Notes under the pieces: generated by a model
Seen by the model: the letters and a program-made list of their open reading frames with translations, nothing else
Databases searched by the model: none
What the model was told of the DNA's origin: nothing
Part shown: one piece after another, positions 21,790 to 30,492 of the stretch
Position numbering within the stretch: position 1 is the stretch's first letter
Layout: each line of letters starts with the position of its first letter
Source of the DNA: Luteibacter aegosomatis
Lineage (GTDB): Bacteria; Pseudomonadota; Gammaproteobacteria; Xanthomonadales; Rhodanobacteraceae
Direction: 5' to 3'
DNA: 64,000 nucleotides
Assembly (NCBI RefSeq): GCF_023078455.1
Contig: NZ_CP095740.1
Location: 1,228,001-1,292,000 of the forward strand
Program-made: the position numbers and the translations under genes

Positions 21790-21902
21790 TCGCCGAGGTG
21801 ACGAAGTTCTACGGGTGGGGTCCTGAGCATGCGCTCGGACTCACCCTTGATCGCCTGGAATGGTGGTACGGGCACGCACTGAGGATGACGAACGATGGCT
21901 AA
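21496..21902 (+). CDS. Tail assembly chaperone, -1 frameshift product
   Basis: If ribosomes slip back one base near the end of the short gene, the frame stays open from 21747 through 21902. It adds a tail containing LIAEVTKFYGWGPEHALGLT and then LDRLEWWYGHALRMTNDG, for 135 residues in total. The W-GPEHALGLTLDRLEWW block resembles the E+E' extension of P2 and Mu-like phages (WRPE...LEELxxW). The best slip site is TTTT at 21744-21747: codon TTT (21745-21747) can re-pair perfectly at 21744-21746. GGGG at 21778-21781 is a second option. The extension has no start of its own and ends inside the tape-measure start (ATGGCTAA), so frameshifting is strongly implied though not shown. Confidence 0.8.
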
Positions 21903-23907
21903 GATATTCAACATCGTCATCACGGCCACGGACAAGGCGACGGCGACCGTACGCAAGGTCAACGACGCGATGGCGCGCGCGTCCCGACCCTTCCAGGAGG
22001 TCGGTAAATCCTTCAAGAGCCTGGGCCGCGAGCTGGGTTTCGAGAAGATCGGGAAGAACCTGACGTCGATCACCAATTCGGCGATCACCACGGCGCGCGG
22101 TATCGGATCGATCGTCGCCCCGCTTTCGGCGATCACCGGGGTGGCATCCGTCAGCGGCGTGGTGGCGCTCGCCGATAGCTGGGCCAAGGTCGGTCGCAGC
22201 ATTACCTATGCGTCCCAAAGCAGCGGCGTTGGCGTCCGGGGCCTTCAGGAGATCGAGGGAGCCGCGCAGTTGATGGGCGCCGCGTCTGGCGCGGCCACGC
22301 AGGAGCTGCAGGGCCTGGGCGATACCATGCAGGACGCGTTGTACGGCCGTAACCAGCAGGCGCTGATGCTCTTCAATCGCCTGGGGGTTGGTATCAAGAA
22401 GACGGCAGATGGCGCCGTGGATGCCGAAGCGCAGTTCAAGGCGCTGGTCGGGTCGATCTTCCGGTTGAAGAACGCCCAGCAACAGAACCTGGTCGCGGGG
22501 CAGCTCGGCCTGACGGCGCTCCTGCCCTTGATCCGACAAGGTCCGGCCGGTCTCGAGCGGCTTACCAGTCGCGCGCGCGAACTCGGCCTGGTACTCGATA
22601 GTGCCTCGCTGCGCTCTGCGACGAATTTCGCGAACAACCTCGAGGAGGTCGAAGCGGCCGGCCGTGGTCTACGCAATGAGCTAGGGAACGCACTCATCCC
22701 GGCGATCAAGCCCTTGGTCACCCAGCTTTCGACCTGGATCTCGAAAAACCGTGAACTGATCGCGTCCAACGTGGCGGAATGGGCCCGCGATTTCGGGAAC
22801 TGGGTGAATGGCATCGACTGGCGTGCCATCGGTAAGGGCATCGCCGACTTTGCGAGCGGCGTGAAAGGCGTCGTGGACTGGCTGGGTGGCTGGAAGAACG
22901 CCGCCATTGCCGTGGCTGCGGTGATGAACGCTTCGCTCATCCTGAGCGTTGTGTCGCTGACTGGCAGCCTTCTCAAGGCTGGTTTGGGCATCGCCGCCTA
23001 TATCGCGCAGCTTGCCGCCATGGAATCTGCGGCGACGGGTGCGGCAGCGGCCAACGCAGCTCTCGGCGCTGGCGCCGCAGGGAAAGTGGGAGCGTTGGGC
23101 GCTGTAGGAAAGGGTGGCCTGTATGCGGCGGCAGGGCTGGCTGGCGTGGGCATTGGAAAGCTCATCAGCGATGCGATCGACAACACCCGTGGTGGCGATT
23201 TCCTTTCGCACTACTACACGAAAGCCATCGGCGCACAGCTGAGCCTGGTCGGGCAGAAGGACAACCCGTACTCCATGGCATCACGGTATGACGGGTACGA
23301 CCAGAAATACAACGGTGCGAGGCCTATCGCCCAGGTGGACGCCGGCCTACAGTCGCGCATCCTCCGGTTTTTCGAGCAGCAAGGCTGGAGCCGCGCGCAG
23401 GCTGCGGGTATCGCCGCCAACCTCACGGCAGAAAGTGGGCTCAACCCGCGAGCCGTCGGTGACAACGGCAGTGCCTATGGCTTGGCGCAGTGGCATCCCG
23501 ATCGGCAGCGTGCCTTCGCCGACTGGGCAGGAAAGGACATTCGCAGCTCATCCCTGCAAGAGCAGCTCGGGTTCATCCAGCATGAACTCACCAAGGGCAA
23601 CGAGACGCGCGCCGGTGACCGGCTCCGGAAGGCGGAGGGGGCGCGTGAGGCGGGCGCGGTGGTTTCGGCGCTCTACGAGCGACCGGCTGACATCGCCGGC
23701 GAATCCTCGCGCCGTGCAGCGCTGGCCGAACAGCTGGCGTCAGCACCTTCCGGCCTCTACGGGAATGGAGCGAAGGATGGCGCTGTCAAGGTGGAGGTCG
23801 AGTTGAAGGGCGCGCCTCCGGGAACGACTGCGACCGCAAAGACCAGTGGCAACGTCTCGGCGCGCCCCGTGCGCATCGGGTACACGGGTGTAGGAGCAAC
23901 GCTGTGA
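21895..23907 (+). CDS. Tail tape measure protein with lysozyme domain
   Basis: 670 residues. N-terminal helical region (IFNIVITATDKATATVRKVNDAMARASRPFQEVG) and hydrophobic Ala/Gly-rich segments (about 60-90, 335-425) typical of tape measures; length sets tail length. Residues about 485-605 form a separate domain (RILRFFEQQGWSRAQAAGIAANLTAESGLNPRAVGDNGSAYGLAQW...) of the phage tail lysozyme type, with likely catalytic Glu in LTAESG. After contraction this part can digest peptidoglycan at the injection site. ATG 21895 overlaps the frameshifted chaperone end. Confidence 0.92.
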   Translation: MAKIFNIVITATDKATATVRKVNDAMARASRPFQEVGKSFKSLGRELGFEKIGKNLTSITNSAITTARGIGSIVAPLSAITGVASVSGVVALADSWAKVGRSITYASQSSGVGVRGLQEIEGAAQLMGAASGAATQELQGLGDTMQDALYGRNQQALMLFNRLGVGIKKTADGAVDAEAQFKALVGSIFRLKNAQQQNLVAGQLGLTALLPLIRQGPAGLERLTSRARELGLVLDSASLRSATNFANNLEEVEAAGRGLRNELGNALIPAIKPLVTQLSTWISKNRELIASNVAEWARDFGNWVNGIDWRAIGKGIADFASGVKGVVDWLGGWKNAAIAVAAVMNASLILSVVSLTGSLLKAGLGIAAYIAQLAAMESAATGAAAANAALGAGAAGKVGALGAVGKGGLYAAAGLAGVGIGKLISDAIDNTRGGDFLSHYYTKAIGAQLSLVGQKDNPYSMASRYDGYDQKYNGARPIAQVDAGLQSRILRFFEQQGWSRAQAAGIAANLTAESGLNPRAVGDNGSAYGLAQWHPDRQRAFADWAGKDIRSSSLQEQLGFIQHELTKGNETRAGDRLRKAEGAREAGAVVSALYERPADIAGESSRRAALAEQLASAPSGLYGNGAKDGAVKVEVELKGAPPGTTATAKTSGNVSARPVRIGYTGVGATL

Positions 23908-25292
23908 GCTGGTTCGACGAACTACAGCAGGCGTCCTTCCGCGGCGTGCCGTTTGCGGTGCTCGGCGGCGAGGCCCGCTTCGGGCGCCGCGTCGCTGTCC
24001 ACGAATACCCACTGAAGGATCGCCCCTACGTCGAGGACCTGGGGCGTTCCACGCGCCGTATCGGCCTCGTCGGCTTCCTGATCGAGGATTCGCTGGTGTA
24101 CGGCGGCGGGAGCGTAATTGCCCAGCGCAATGCGATGATCGCTGCAGCCGAACAGGCTGGCCCCGGCATTCTCGTTCACCCGACCCTGGGCGAATTGCGG
24201 GTTTCCATTCCCGACGGCGCCCTCGGCATCACCGAGCGGTGGGACGCGGGGCGGTACTTCGAGCTGTCCTTCTCGTTCATCGAGTCGGGCGAACGCGTTT
24301 TCCCGTCGATCTCCGTGTCCAACACGAGCCTCATCGGCTCGTTGGTGGATAAGCTCGGGCTGGCGTCGGCTGCGGACTTCGTGTCGCGTATGACGGCAAC
24401 GGTGAATCTCGGCGTCGGGGTGGTGCGAGGCGTCCTCAGCCTCGGAAATGCGGTGGTCGCCCAGGTGGTGGCCACGGCTGCGGGGTTCCAGGTCAGCGCC
24501 GGAGCCCTGGCACGGGATGCGACGAACCTGGCGAACATGGCGAGCCTGCTCACGGGAAACTACGGGCGCTATCAGAACGCCAACGTGTCGTCGGCGTTCG
24601 CGAAGTCGCGGGCATCGTCGGGGCAGGTACCCACCACGATCACCACACTCACGGCGCAGGGTGCCCAAGGGCGTGCCGAGGTAGCCGCCGCCGGCACCGC
24701 CCTCGTTGCCTCGGCGCAATCCCTGGATGCGTCGACGGTCCAGGCCCTTCCTACGAGCGCTGTAGGCTTGACGAGCGCTCTGGCTGGCGTCGCGCTGAAC
24801 CCGGGTGATGGAATTCGTTTGTTCTCTGACCTTGCGAGTTTCCGTCCATCCGCGGTTGACGTGACTGGGCAGACTGGCATCGCCATGGGCGTGGCTCAGG
24901 ATGCTATGTCGGCTCTTCTGCGCCGATCCGCCATCGGGGAACTCGCACGAGCAGCCATCGCCTACGCACCGTCATCAAATGACGATGCCGATGCCGTGCG
25001 AGACCAGGTCACGTCCGTCATCGATGCCGAGATCACCACGGCCGGCGATTCGGGAGACGACCAGTCGTTCCTGGCGCTTCGCTCGTTGAGGCAGGCCCTG
25101 GTCGACGCCATCAGCGCATCGGCTGGCAGCTTGGCGAGCATGCGCGACTTCGTGCTTCCGGGGTCGGTCACCGCCCTCGCATTGGCCCAGCGGCTGTACC
25201 GCGACGCTACCCGGGCGGACGAGTTGGTAGGGGAGGCCGGTCCCATCCACCCGGCATTCATGCCAACCCGCTTTCGCGCCCTGGCGAGGTAG
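23904..25292 (+). CDS. Mu gpN-like tail/DNA circularisation protein
   Basis: 462 residues. The N-terminal 130 residues (WFDELQQASFRGVPFAVLGGEARFGRRVAVHEYPLKDRPYVEDLG...) match the DNA_circ_N family found in Mu gpN (gp43). The rest is Ala/Thr/Ser-rich and helical. In Mu this protein is a tail/baseplate hub component; the circularisation name is historical. It lies between the tape measure and the gp44-like hub gene and overlaps the tape measure by four bases (GTGA). Confidence 0.88.
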   Translation: MSWFDELQQASFRGVPFAVLGGEARFGRRVAVHEYPLKDRPYVEDLGRSTRRIGLVGFLIEDSLVYGGGSVIAQRNAMIAAAEQAGPGILVHPTLGELRVSIPDGALGITERWDAGRYFELSFSFIESGERVFPSISVSNTSLIGSLVDKLGLASAADFVSRMTATVNLGVGVVRGVLSLGNAVVAQVVATAAGFQVSAGALARDATNLANMASLLTGNYGRYQNANVSSAFAKSRASSGQVPTTITTLTAQGAQGRAEVAAAGTALVASAQSLDASTVQALPTSAVGLTSALAGVALNPGDGIRLFSDLASFRPSAVDVTGQTGIAMGVAQDAMSALLRRSAIGELARAAIAYAPSSNDDADAVRDQVTSVIDAEITTAGDSGDDQSFLALRSLRQALVDAISASAGSLASMRDFVLPGSVTALALAQRLYRDATRADELVGEAGPIHPAFMPTRFRALAR

Positions 25293-25295
25293 ACC

Positions 25296-26363
25296 ATGTT
25301 CGACGAGGAGGTCACGATCACCGTAGGTGGTCAGGCCGTAAGCGGTTGGACGGATGTCCGAATCACGATGGGCGTCGAGCGATGCCCATCGGACTTCAGC
25401 GTGATGCTTACCGAGCGCCATCCTGGCGAGCTGGCCGGGGTCTTCGCTAAGCCTGGCGAAGAGTGCTTCGTCGAAATCGGCCAGGACCGCGTCATAACGG
25501 GCAAGGTCGATAAGTTCATCCCGAGCATCTCGGCGGATCAGCACAGCATCCAGATGATCGGACGATCGAAGTGCCGCGAACTGGTGGACTGCGCCGCGGA
25601 GTGGCCTGGTGGGCAGATCAGTGGCGCCGACGCCTTGGGCATCGCCCAGAAGCTGGCCGACGTGTACGGGATCAACGTCACGTGCGATATCGCTGGGCTG
25701 CCGGTTATCCCTCAGTTCAACCTCATGCTCGGCGAATCGGCGTTCGAGATCATCGATCGCGTCTCGCGGTACTCGGCTCTCCTGGCCTATGACCTTCCCA
25801 CGGGCGACCTTCACCTGACCCAGGTAGGGAGCGAGCGTGCGGCCAGCGGCTTCGTCGAGGGCGAGAATGTGCTCGATGCCTCGGTCGAGTATTCCGCCGA
25901 CCAGCGATACAGTCAGTACCAGGTGTTCCTCCAAGCCGTCGACGTTTTCACGGACCTGGGTGACGGTGGCAACCTGCTTTTCACGGTTAAGGATCCGAAC
26001 GTCACCGGGCACCGGGGGCTCATTCTGATCGCCGAGGCTGGCGGTGGCGGTAACGAAATCGCCCAGAAGAGAGCGCTGTGGGAGATGGCTCGCCGTGCCG
26101 GCCGATCGAGGGAGGTTCGCGTCCGCTGCGACAGCTGGCGCGATGCTTCTGGAAACCTCTGGCGGCCGAACACAGTGGCGCCGATTCGATTGCCAAGGCT
26201 GAAACTCGTCGCCAACGACTTCGTGATCAGCGAGGTGACATTCCTTCGCTCCGCCCAGGGTGGGACTGTCGCCGAGCTGGTGCTCATGCAGCCAGACGCC
26301 TTGCGTCCGGAGCCCATTCTCCTGCAGCCCGTCTATGGCGATATTCCGGACATGAGCCAATGA
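25296..26363 (+). CDS. Baseplate hub protein (Mu gp44/gpP-like)
   Basis: 355 residues, with [35 protein letters not shown] at the start, [33 protein letters not shown] and [36 protein letters not shown]. These are the features of Mu gp44 and related gpD/VgrG N-terminal hub folds. Trimers form the central hub that holds the spike. The spike gene start overlaps its stop. Confidence 0.92.
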   Translation: MFDEEVTITVGGQAVSGWTDVRITMGVERCPSDFSVMLTERHPGELAGVFAKPGEECFVEIGQDRVITGKVDKFIPSISADQHSIQMIGRSKCRELVDCAAEWPGGQISGADALGIAQKLADVYGINVTCDIAGLPVIPQFNLMLGESAFEIIDRVSRYSALLAYDLPTGDLHLTQVGSERAASGFVEGENVLDASVEYSADQRYSQYQVFLQAVDVFTDLGDGGNLLFTVKDPNVTGHRGLILIAEAGGGGNEIAQKRALWEMARRAGRSREVRVRCDSWRDASGNLWRPNTVAPIRLPRLKLVANDFVISEVTFLRSAQGGTVAELVLMQPDALRPEPILLQPVYGDIPDMSQ

Positions 26364-26935
26364 GTGCCGACGAGAACGCCATGCGACGCATCGTCAGGCG
26401 CGTGCTGGCGACCATTGGACGGGGGCGAGTCACGTCCAGCCGGGATGACGGTCCGGCCCAGCTCGTCCAGGCAAAGCTGGGCCCGCTCGAGGTCAGAGAC
26501 AACACGCCTCGACTGGCGGAATTTGGGTTCACGTCCCGTCCGCCGCCGGGTGCCGACGCCGTTCTTGTGTTCATCGGCGGCGATCGAAGCAATGGCGTGA
26601 TCATCGCCACCGGGGACCAGGGAAGTCGCCCACGTAACCTCGAGGTGGGCGAAACGAAGATTTACGACCTGTTCGGGCGCTTCATCCACTTCACCAAGGA
26701 CGGCGGAATAGTGATCGAGGCCCACGGATCGCCCGTGACGGTCAACAACGCTACGACCGTCACCATCGCTGCATCGGAAAAGGTGCGCATGGAGACGCCG
26801 TTGCTTGAGGTGACCGGCGACATCACCGCCGGCGGCGACATCACCGACAAGAAGCGGTCCATGGACGCGGACCGGGCCATCTTCAACGCGCATACCAATG
26901 GGAGCGGCACCACCACGCCGACGCCGACCCAATGA
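26360..26935 (+). CDS. Baseplate spike protein (Mu gp45 / gpV-like)
   Basis: 191 residues from ATG 26360 (overlapping the hub stop). Typical start ([38 protein letters not shown]), OB-like core with [37 protein letters not shown], then a beta-helix with repeated [29 protein letters not shown]. The tip ends FNAHTNGSG. Members usually end with an HxH pair that binds iron at the point, and here the second histidine is Asn. The trimer pierces the outer membrane on contraction. Confidence 0.92.
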   Translation: MSADENAMRRIVRRVLATIGRGRVTSSRDDGPAQLVQAKLGPLEVRDNTPRLAEFGFTSRPPPGADAVLVFIGGDRSNGVIIATGDQGSRPRNLEVGETKIYDLFGRFIHFTKDGGIVIEAHGSPVTVNNATTVTIAASEKVRMETPLLEVTGDITAGGDITDKKRSMDADRAIFNAHTNGSGTTTPTPTQ

Positions 26936-27375
26936 CCGATATCTCAACCGTTTGGAACGTCGAGCGCGGCGAGGGCGAATGGGTGCTCTCCGGAGCCTCG
27001 CTGGCTTCCGGTGACGACCTGGTGACGTCGACGCTCATCTGCCTGTTCACCGACCGCGTCGCCGAGGATTCGGATGTCATCCCGGACGGGACGGAAGATC
27101 GGCGTGGCTGGTGGGGCGATGCGGGCGAGGATCGTCCGATCGGCTCCCGCCTGTGGCTGCTCGACCGATCGAAGCTCACCAATGCCGTCGCGACGCGCGC
27201 GCGTGGCTATGCCAAAGAGGCGCTCCAGTGGCTCGTCGATGATGACGTCGCCGTAGCAGTCACGGTGTCCTCCACCATCGTCAAGCCTTCCACCTTGCGC
27301 CTCGCAGTGACCGTCGACCGGTCCAACGGCACGAAGCAGGCCGTGGCCTTTGACTGGGCCTGGTTGCCGACCTAA
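26932..27375 (+). CDS. Baseplate protein (Mu gp46-like)
   Basis: 147 residues matching the GP46 family: [70 protein letters not shown]. Related to gp25/gpW-type wedge proteins that link the hub to the wedge. Its gene overlaps the spike gene by four bases, with the J-like gene 35 bases downstream. The order copies Mu gp45-gp46-gp47. Confidence 0.92.
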   Translation: MTDISTVWNVERGEGEWVLSGASLASGDDLVTSTLICLFTDRVAEDSDVIPDGTEDRRGWWGDAGEDRPIGSRLWLLDRSKLTNAVATRARGYAKEALQWLVDDDVAVAVTVSSTIVKPSTLRLAVTVDRSNGTKQAVAFDWAWLPT

Positions 27376-27410
27376 CCGAAGCGGGCGCCCGGCGCCCTCA
27401 GGAACGACGC

Positions 27411-28583
27411 ATGCCCTTCTCGCGACCGACGCTGTCGGAATTGCGCGCCCAGGTGCTGGCCGATATCAAGGCCGGCTTGCCGGGCGCCGATTCCCTCCTG
27501 CGCTTCTCCAACCTCAATGTGATCGGCGTTTCGACGGCAGGCCTTGCGCACCTGCATTACGGGTATCTCGACTACATCGCCCTGCAGGCCACCCCGTATA
27601 CGGCCACCGACGAGTTTCTTGAGGCCTGGGCGGCGCTGAAGGATGTCTTCCGCGAGCCTGCGACGGCGGCGCACGGTAACGCCACCTGGCAAGGCCAGCC
27701 TGGCACGTCCCTGCCGCAGGGATGGCCGGTGGCGCGGGGCGACGGATATGCATACGCGACCGCGGCCGATGCGGTGGTGGGGCCGGATGGCACCGTCACC
27801 GTCGAGGTGACGGCCGTCCTTCCGCCGATCGACCCGATCAACAACCCCACTGGCCGTGGCGCCGATGGCAATGCCGACGTGGGGACGACCCTCACGCTGC
27901 AGGCGCCGATCGCCGGCATCCAGTCGACGGGCAGCGCGACCACAGCGCTGACCGGCGGCGCCGACGTGGAGAGCAACGACTCGCTGCGCGCCCGTATGCT
28001 CTTCGCCTACCAGAACCCTGTGTCGGGCGGTTCGGCGACCGACTACGTGGACTGGGCCCGCGATGTGCCGGGTGTTACGCGCGCCTGGTGCGCACCAAAC
28101 GGGTTCGGCGCGGGTACGGTCGTCGTGTATTTCATGCTGGACCAGGCTGAGGCTGTGCATGGAGGTTTCCCGCAAGGCACCGATGGCGTATCCCAGTTCG
28201 ACAAGGGTCCGGGCACGACAGGCCCACGCGGCATCGTTGCCGCGGGCGATCAGCTCACGGTTGCGGATGCCCTGATCACCGAGCAGCCGGTAACGGCGCT
28301 CGTTTATGCGTGCGCTCCCCAGGCCAATACCGTCGATTTCACCGTCACCGGCTTGTCCTCGGCATCTGACGCGACCAAGGCAGCGATCGGCTCGGCCATC
28401 GACGCGGTGTTCCTCGCCCAGGGCCAGCCGATCGCCGGAAGCGAAGTCGACCTGTCGTCGATCAACGCCGCCATCGCTGCCATCGCGGGTACACAAGGCT
28501 TCGTGATAACCGCACCCGCGTCCAACATCGCCAACCTGACGGGCAAGTTGCCCGTGCGCGGCACGATGAGCTACCCGGCATGA
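27411..28583 (+). CDS. Baseplate wedge protein J (Mu gp47-like)
   Basis: 390 residues with the baseplate J pattern: [70 protein letters not shown] and [46 protein letters not shown] proteins form the wedge that changes shape when fibres bind. A short GC-rich palindrome, GGGCGCC-C-GGCGCCC, lies in the gap upstream (about 27383-27397). It is coupled by four bases to the gp48-like gene. Confidence 0.95.
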   Translation: MPFSRPTLSELRAQVLADIKAGLPGADSLLRFSNLNVIGVSTAGLAHLHYGYLDYIALQATPYTATDEFLEAWAALKDVFREPATAAHGNATWQGQPGTSLPQGWPVARGDGYAYATAADAVVGPDGTVTVEVTAVLPPIDPINNPTGRGADGNADVGTTLTLQAPIAGIQSTGSATTALTGGADVESNDSLRARMLFAYQNPVSGGSATDYVDWARDVPGVTRAWCAPNGFGAGTVVVYFMLDQAEAVHGGFPQGTDGVSQFDKGPGTTGPRGIVAAGDQLTVADALITEQPVTALVYACAPQANTVDFTVTGLSSASDATKAAIGSAIDAVFLAQGQPIAGSEVDLSSINAAIAAIAGTQGFVITAPASNIANLTGKLPVRGTMSYPA

Positions 28584-29176
28584 CGATCCCGTCATACACG
28601 GCCGATGATTTTGCGACGGCGCTGACGGGCTTACTTCCGAGAGGGCGCGTTTGGACGCGCGACCCCGAGTCGGTATTGGTCCGAACGTTAAGCACGCTGG
28701 CGCCTTCCTTCGCGCGTAGCAGCCTTGCTGCCCAGGAGCTTCTATCGAGCGCCTTTCCTTCTACGGCTACGGACCTGATTCCCGAGTGGCAGGAGACTCT
28801 CGGACTTCCCGATCCGTGCGCGGGCATCTCTCCCACGATCGCCCAGCAGCGTCAGCAGATCGTCGCCCGCCTCACCGACAGCGGCGGCCAGTCGGCGTCG
28901 TACTTCATTCGGCTGGCGAAGGCGCTCGGATACGCGATTACCGTAACCAACGACGCACCGTTCCGTGCGGGACAAAGTCGCGCGGGCCATCACGTCGGGG
29001 GGGTGGAGTGGTTCTTCGTGTGGACCGTCACTGCCCCCGAGTTCACGGTCAATCCCTTTCTTGCCGGTCATTCCACGGCCGGTGAAGCGCTCGGCACGTT
29101 CGGTAATGCCGTTCTGGTGTGCGAACTAAACGCGCGCTCTCCCGCGCATACCATCCTCAACTTCAAGTTTCAGTGA
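28580..29176 (+). CDS. Baseplate/tail protein (Mu gp48-like, DUF2313/YmfQ)
   Basis: 198 residues. [40 protein letters not shown] and [20 protein letters not shown] match the YmfQ/DUF2313 family, which includes Mu gp48. The protein links the wedge to the fibre. It lies between J and the fibre gene, as in Mu-like tails. The C-terminal part ([30 protein letters not shown]) is typical. Confidence 0.92.
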   Translation: MTIPSYTADDFATALTGLLPRGRVWTRDPESVLVRTLSTLAPSFARSSLAAQELLSSAFPSTATDLIPEWQETLGLPDPCAGISPTIAQQRQQIVARLTDSGGQSASYFIRLAKALGYAITVTNDAPFRAGQSRAGHHVGGVEWFFVWTVTAPEFTVNPFLAGHSTAGEALGTFGNAVLVCELNARSPAHTILNFKFQ

Positions 29177-29182
29177 GGTCTC

Positions 29183-30022
29183 ATGTATCAGATCGACAAC
29201 GCAACCGCGGCCACCACGCAACCTGCGCCAACGCCGCCAGGTAAACCCGGATATTTCACCGACGGAAGCGCGGTGGGTGGTGTTCCCGCCACCGTCGTTC
29301 CAGCCGAGTGGCTCAACGCTGTGCAGCAGGAGATCATTAACGCGATCCTCGATGCCGGCCTGACTCCCGACAAGACGGCATTCAACCAGCTTTCCTTAGC
29401 GATTAAGAGGGCTTTGCCCGGACGACTCCTCGCTATTCGATCCCTGACCGGTGCGGGTTCATACACGCCGACTACTGGAACAAAATACATCCACGTCCGC
29501 GGTGGTGCGGGCGGCGGCGGCGGACAAGCGAGCGTCGCATCGGGATCGCTGGGGTTCGGTGGCGGCGCAGGAGGATATTTCGAATGGTTCGGCCCCATCA
29601 GCGCCTTGGGGTCAGGACCGACCTATGCCTTCACAGTGGGCGCCTCTGGTGCCGCAGGCACTGCCTCTGGCCAAGTCGGCGGATCGGGCGGAAACACCAC
29701 TTTTGCTGGACAGATGTCCGCGCTCGGCGGCGGAGGTGGTGGCGTAGGCGTCGGTGGTTACGGTATGGGTGGATCAGCAACTATTTCGGTTGCTGGCGCG
29801 CTGCTAGTGATTTCTGGGCGTGAAGGTCAGGGATCGACGAGCTCAGCCATCGGCGGAACCGGTGGAAATGCTTACGCTGGTCCGGGCGGCGTGCCTCACA
29901 CGTCGAATGGTGGCTCTGGTGTTGCTGGTGGTGGTGGCGCAGGAGGCGGTGGGACCGCGACCTCTCAAGCAGGCGGTAGTGGTGGTGCCGGCTATCTGAT
30001 TATTTCGGAGTACACGGGATGA
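29183..30022 (+). CDS. Glycine-rich tail fibre / adhesin
   Basis: 279 residues. The N-terminal 85 residues (MYQIDNATAATTQPAPTPPGK... ADPVVPAEWLNAVQQEII-like core, FNQLSLAIKRAL) are the standard anchor of short fibres. From about 95 the sequence is dominated by glycine blocks (GGAGGGGGQ, GGGGGGVGVGG, GGGGAGGGG) alternating with short variable segments, ending GGAGYLIISEYTG. Such glycine-rich tips resemble polyglycine-II sandwich adhesins like S16 gp38, where loops between Gly strands contact receptors. It is the likely host-range determinant. The fold is inferred from composition. Confidence 0.8.
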   Translation: MYQIDNATAATTQPAPTPPGKPGYFTDGSAVGGVPATVVPAEWLNAVQQEIINAILDAGLTPDKTAFNQLSLAIKRALPGRLLAIRSLTGAGSYTPTTGTKYIHVRGGAGGGGGQASVASGSLGFGGGAGGYFEWFGPISALGSGPTYAFTVGASGAAGTASGQVGGSGGNTTFAGQMSALGGGGGGVGVGGYGMGGSATISVAGALLVISGREGQGSTSSAIGGTGGNAYAGPGGVPHTSNGGSGVAGGGGAGGGGTATSQAGGSGGAGYLIISEYTG

Positions 30023-30492
30023 CAATCGCACTTTTTGCTTGGATTGAAGATGGCATCGTGACGAATATCACGGAGTGGGACGGAAACACGGATCCTTCCA
30101 CGGGTGGCGTGGACCTTTCTGATGGAAAGGTGTCAGTGCAGATTCCAGACGGCGTTATCGCTTATATCGGATATTCCGCTGAGCAGGAATCGGATGGTTC
30201 GTGGATATTCGAAGCGCCGCCTGCTCCGGTGCTGAGCCCCGAACAAATCCTAGCCACCAACACGGCCACGCGTAACAGGTTGCTCGAAGCGGCAGGTTTG
30301 GCAATCGCACCTCTACAGGACGCAGTGGATCTCGGCGTTGCATCTGCCCAAGATCAGGCGTTGCTCACGGCCTGGAAGCAGTTTCGCGTCGCTGTGAATC
30401 GCATCGACCTCACGCAGCCGGCGCCGAATTGGCCTGTAGCTCCACAGGGTGGCTACGGAGCCGTCGTCACGCCAGACGAAGAATCGGCCTAG
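30019..30492 (+). CDS. Tail fibre assembly protein
   Basis: 157 residues: N-terminal beta-rich part (FAWIEDGIVTNITEWDGNTDPSTG), then PVLSPEQILATNTATRNRLLEAAGLAIAPLQDAVDLG and FRVAVNRIDLTQPAPNWP, the usual pattern of phage tail fibre assembly chaperones (Caudo_TAP). It helps the fibre trimerise or attach. It overlaps the fibre gene by four bases and is the last plus-strand tail gene; its 3' end overlaps the convergent acyltransferase gene by four bases. Confidence 0.85.
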   Translation: MTIALFAWIEDGIVTNITEWDGNTDPSTGGVDLSDGKVSVQIPDGVIAYIGYSAEQESDGSWIFEAPPAPVLSPEQILATNTATRNRLLEAAGLAIAPLQDAVDLGVASAQDQALLTAWKQFRVAVNRIDLTQPAPNWPVAPQGGYGAVVTPDEESA

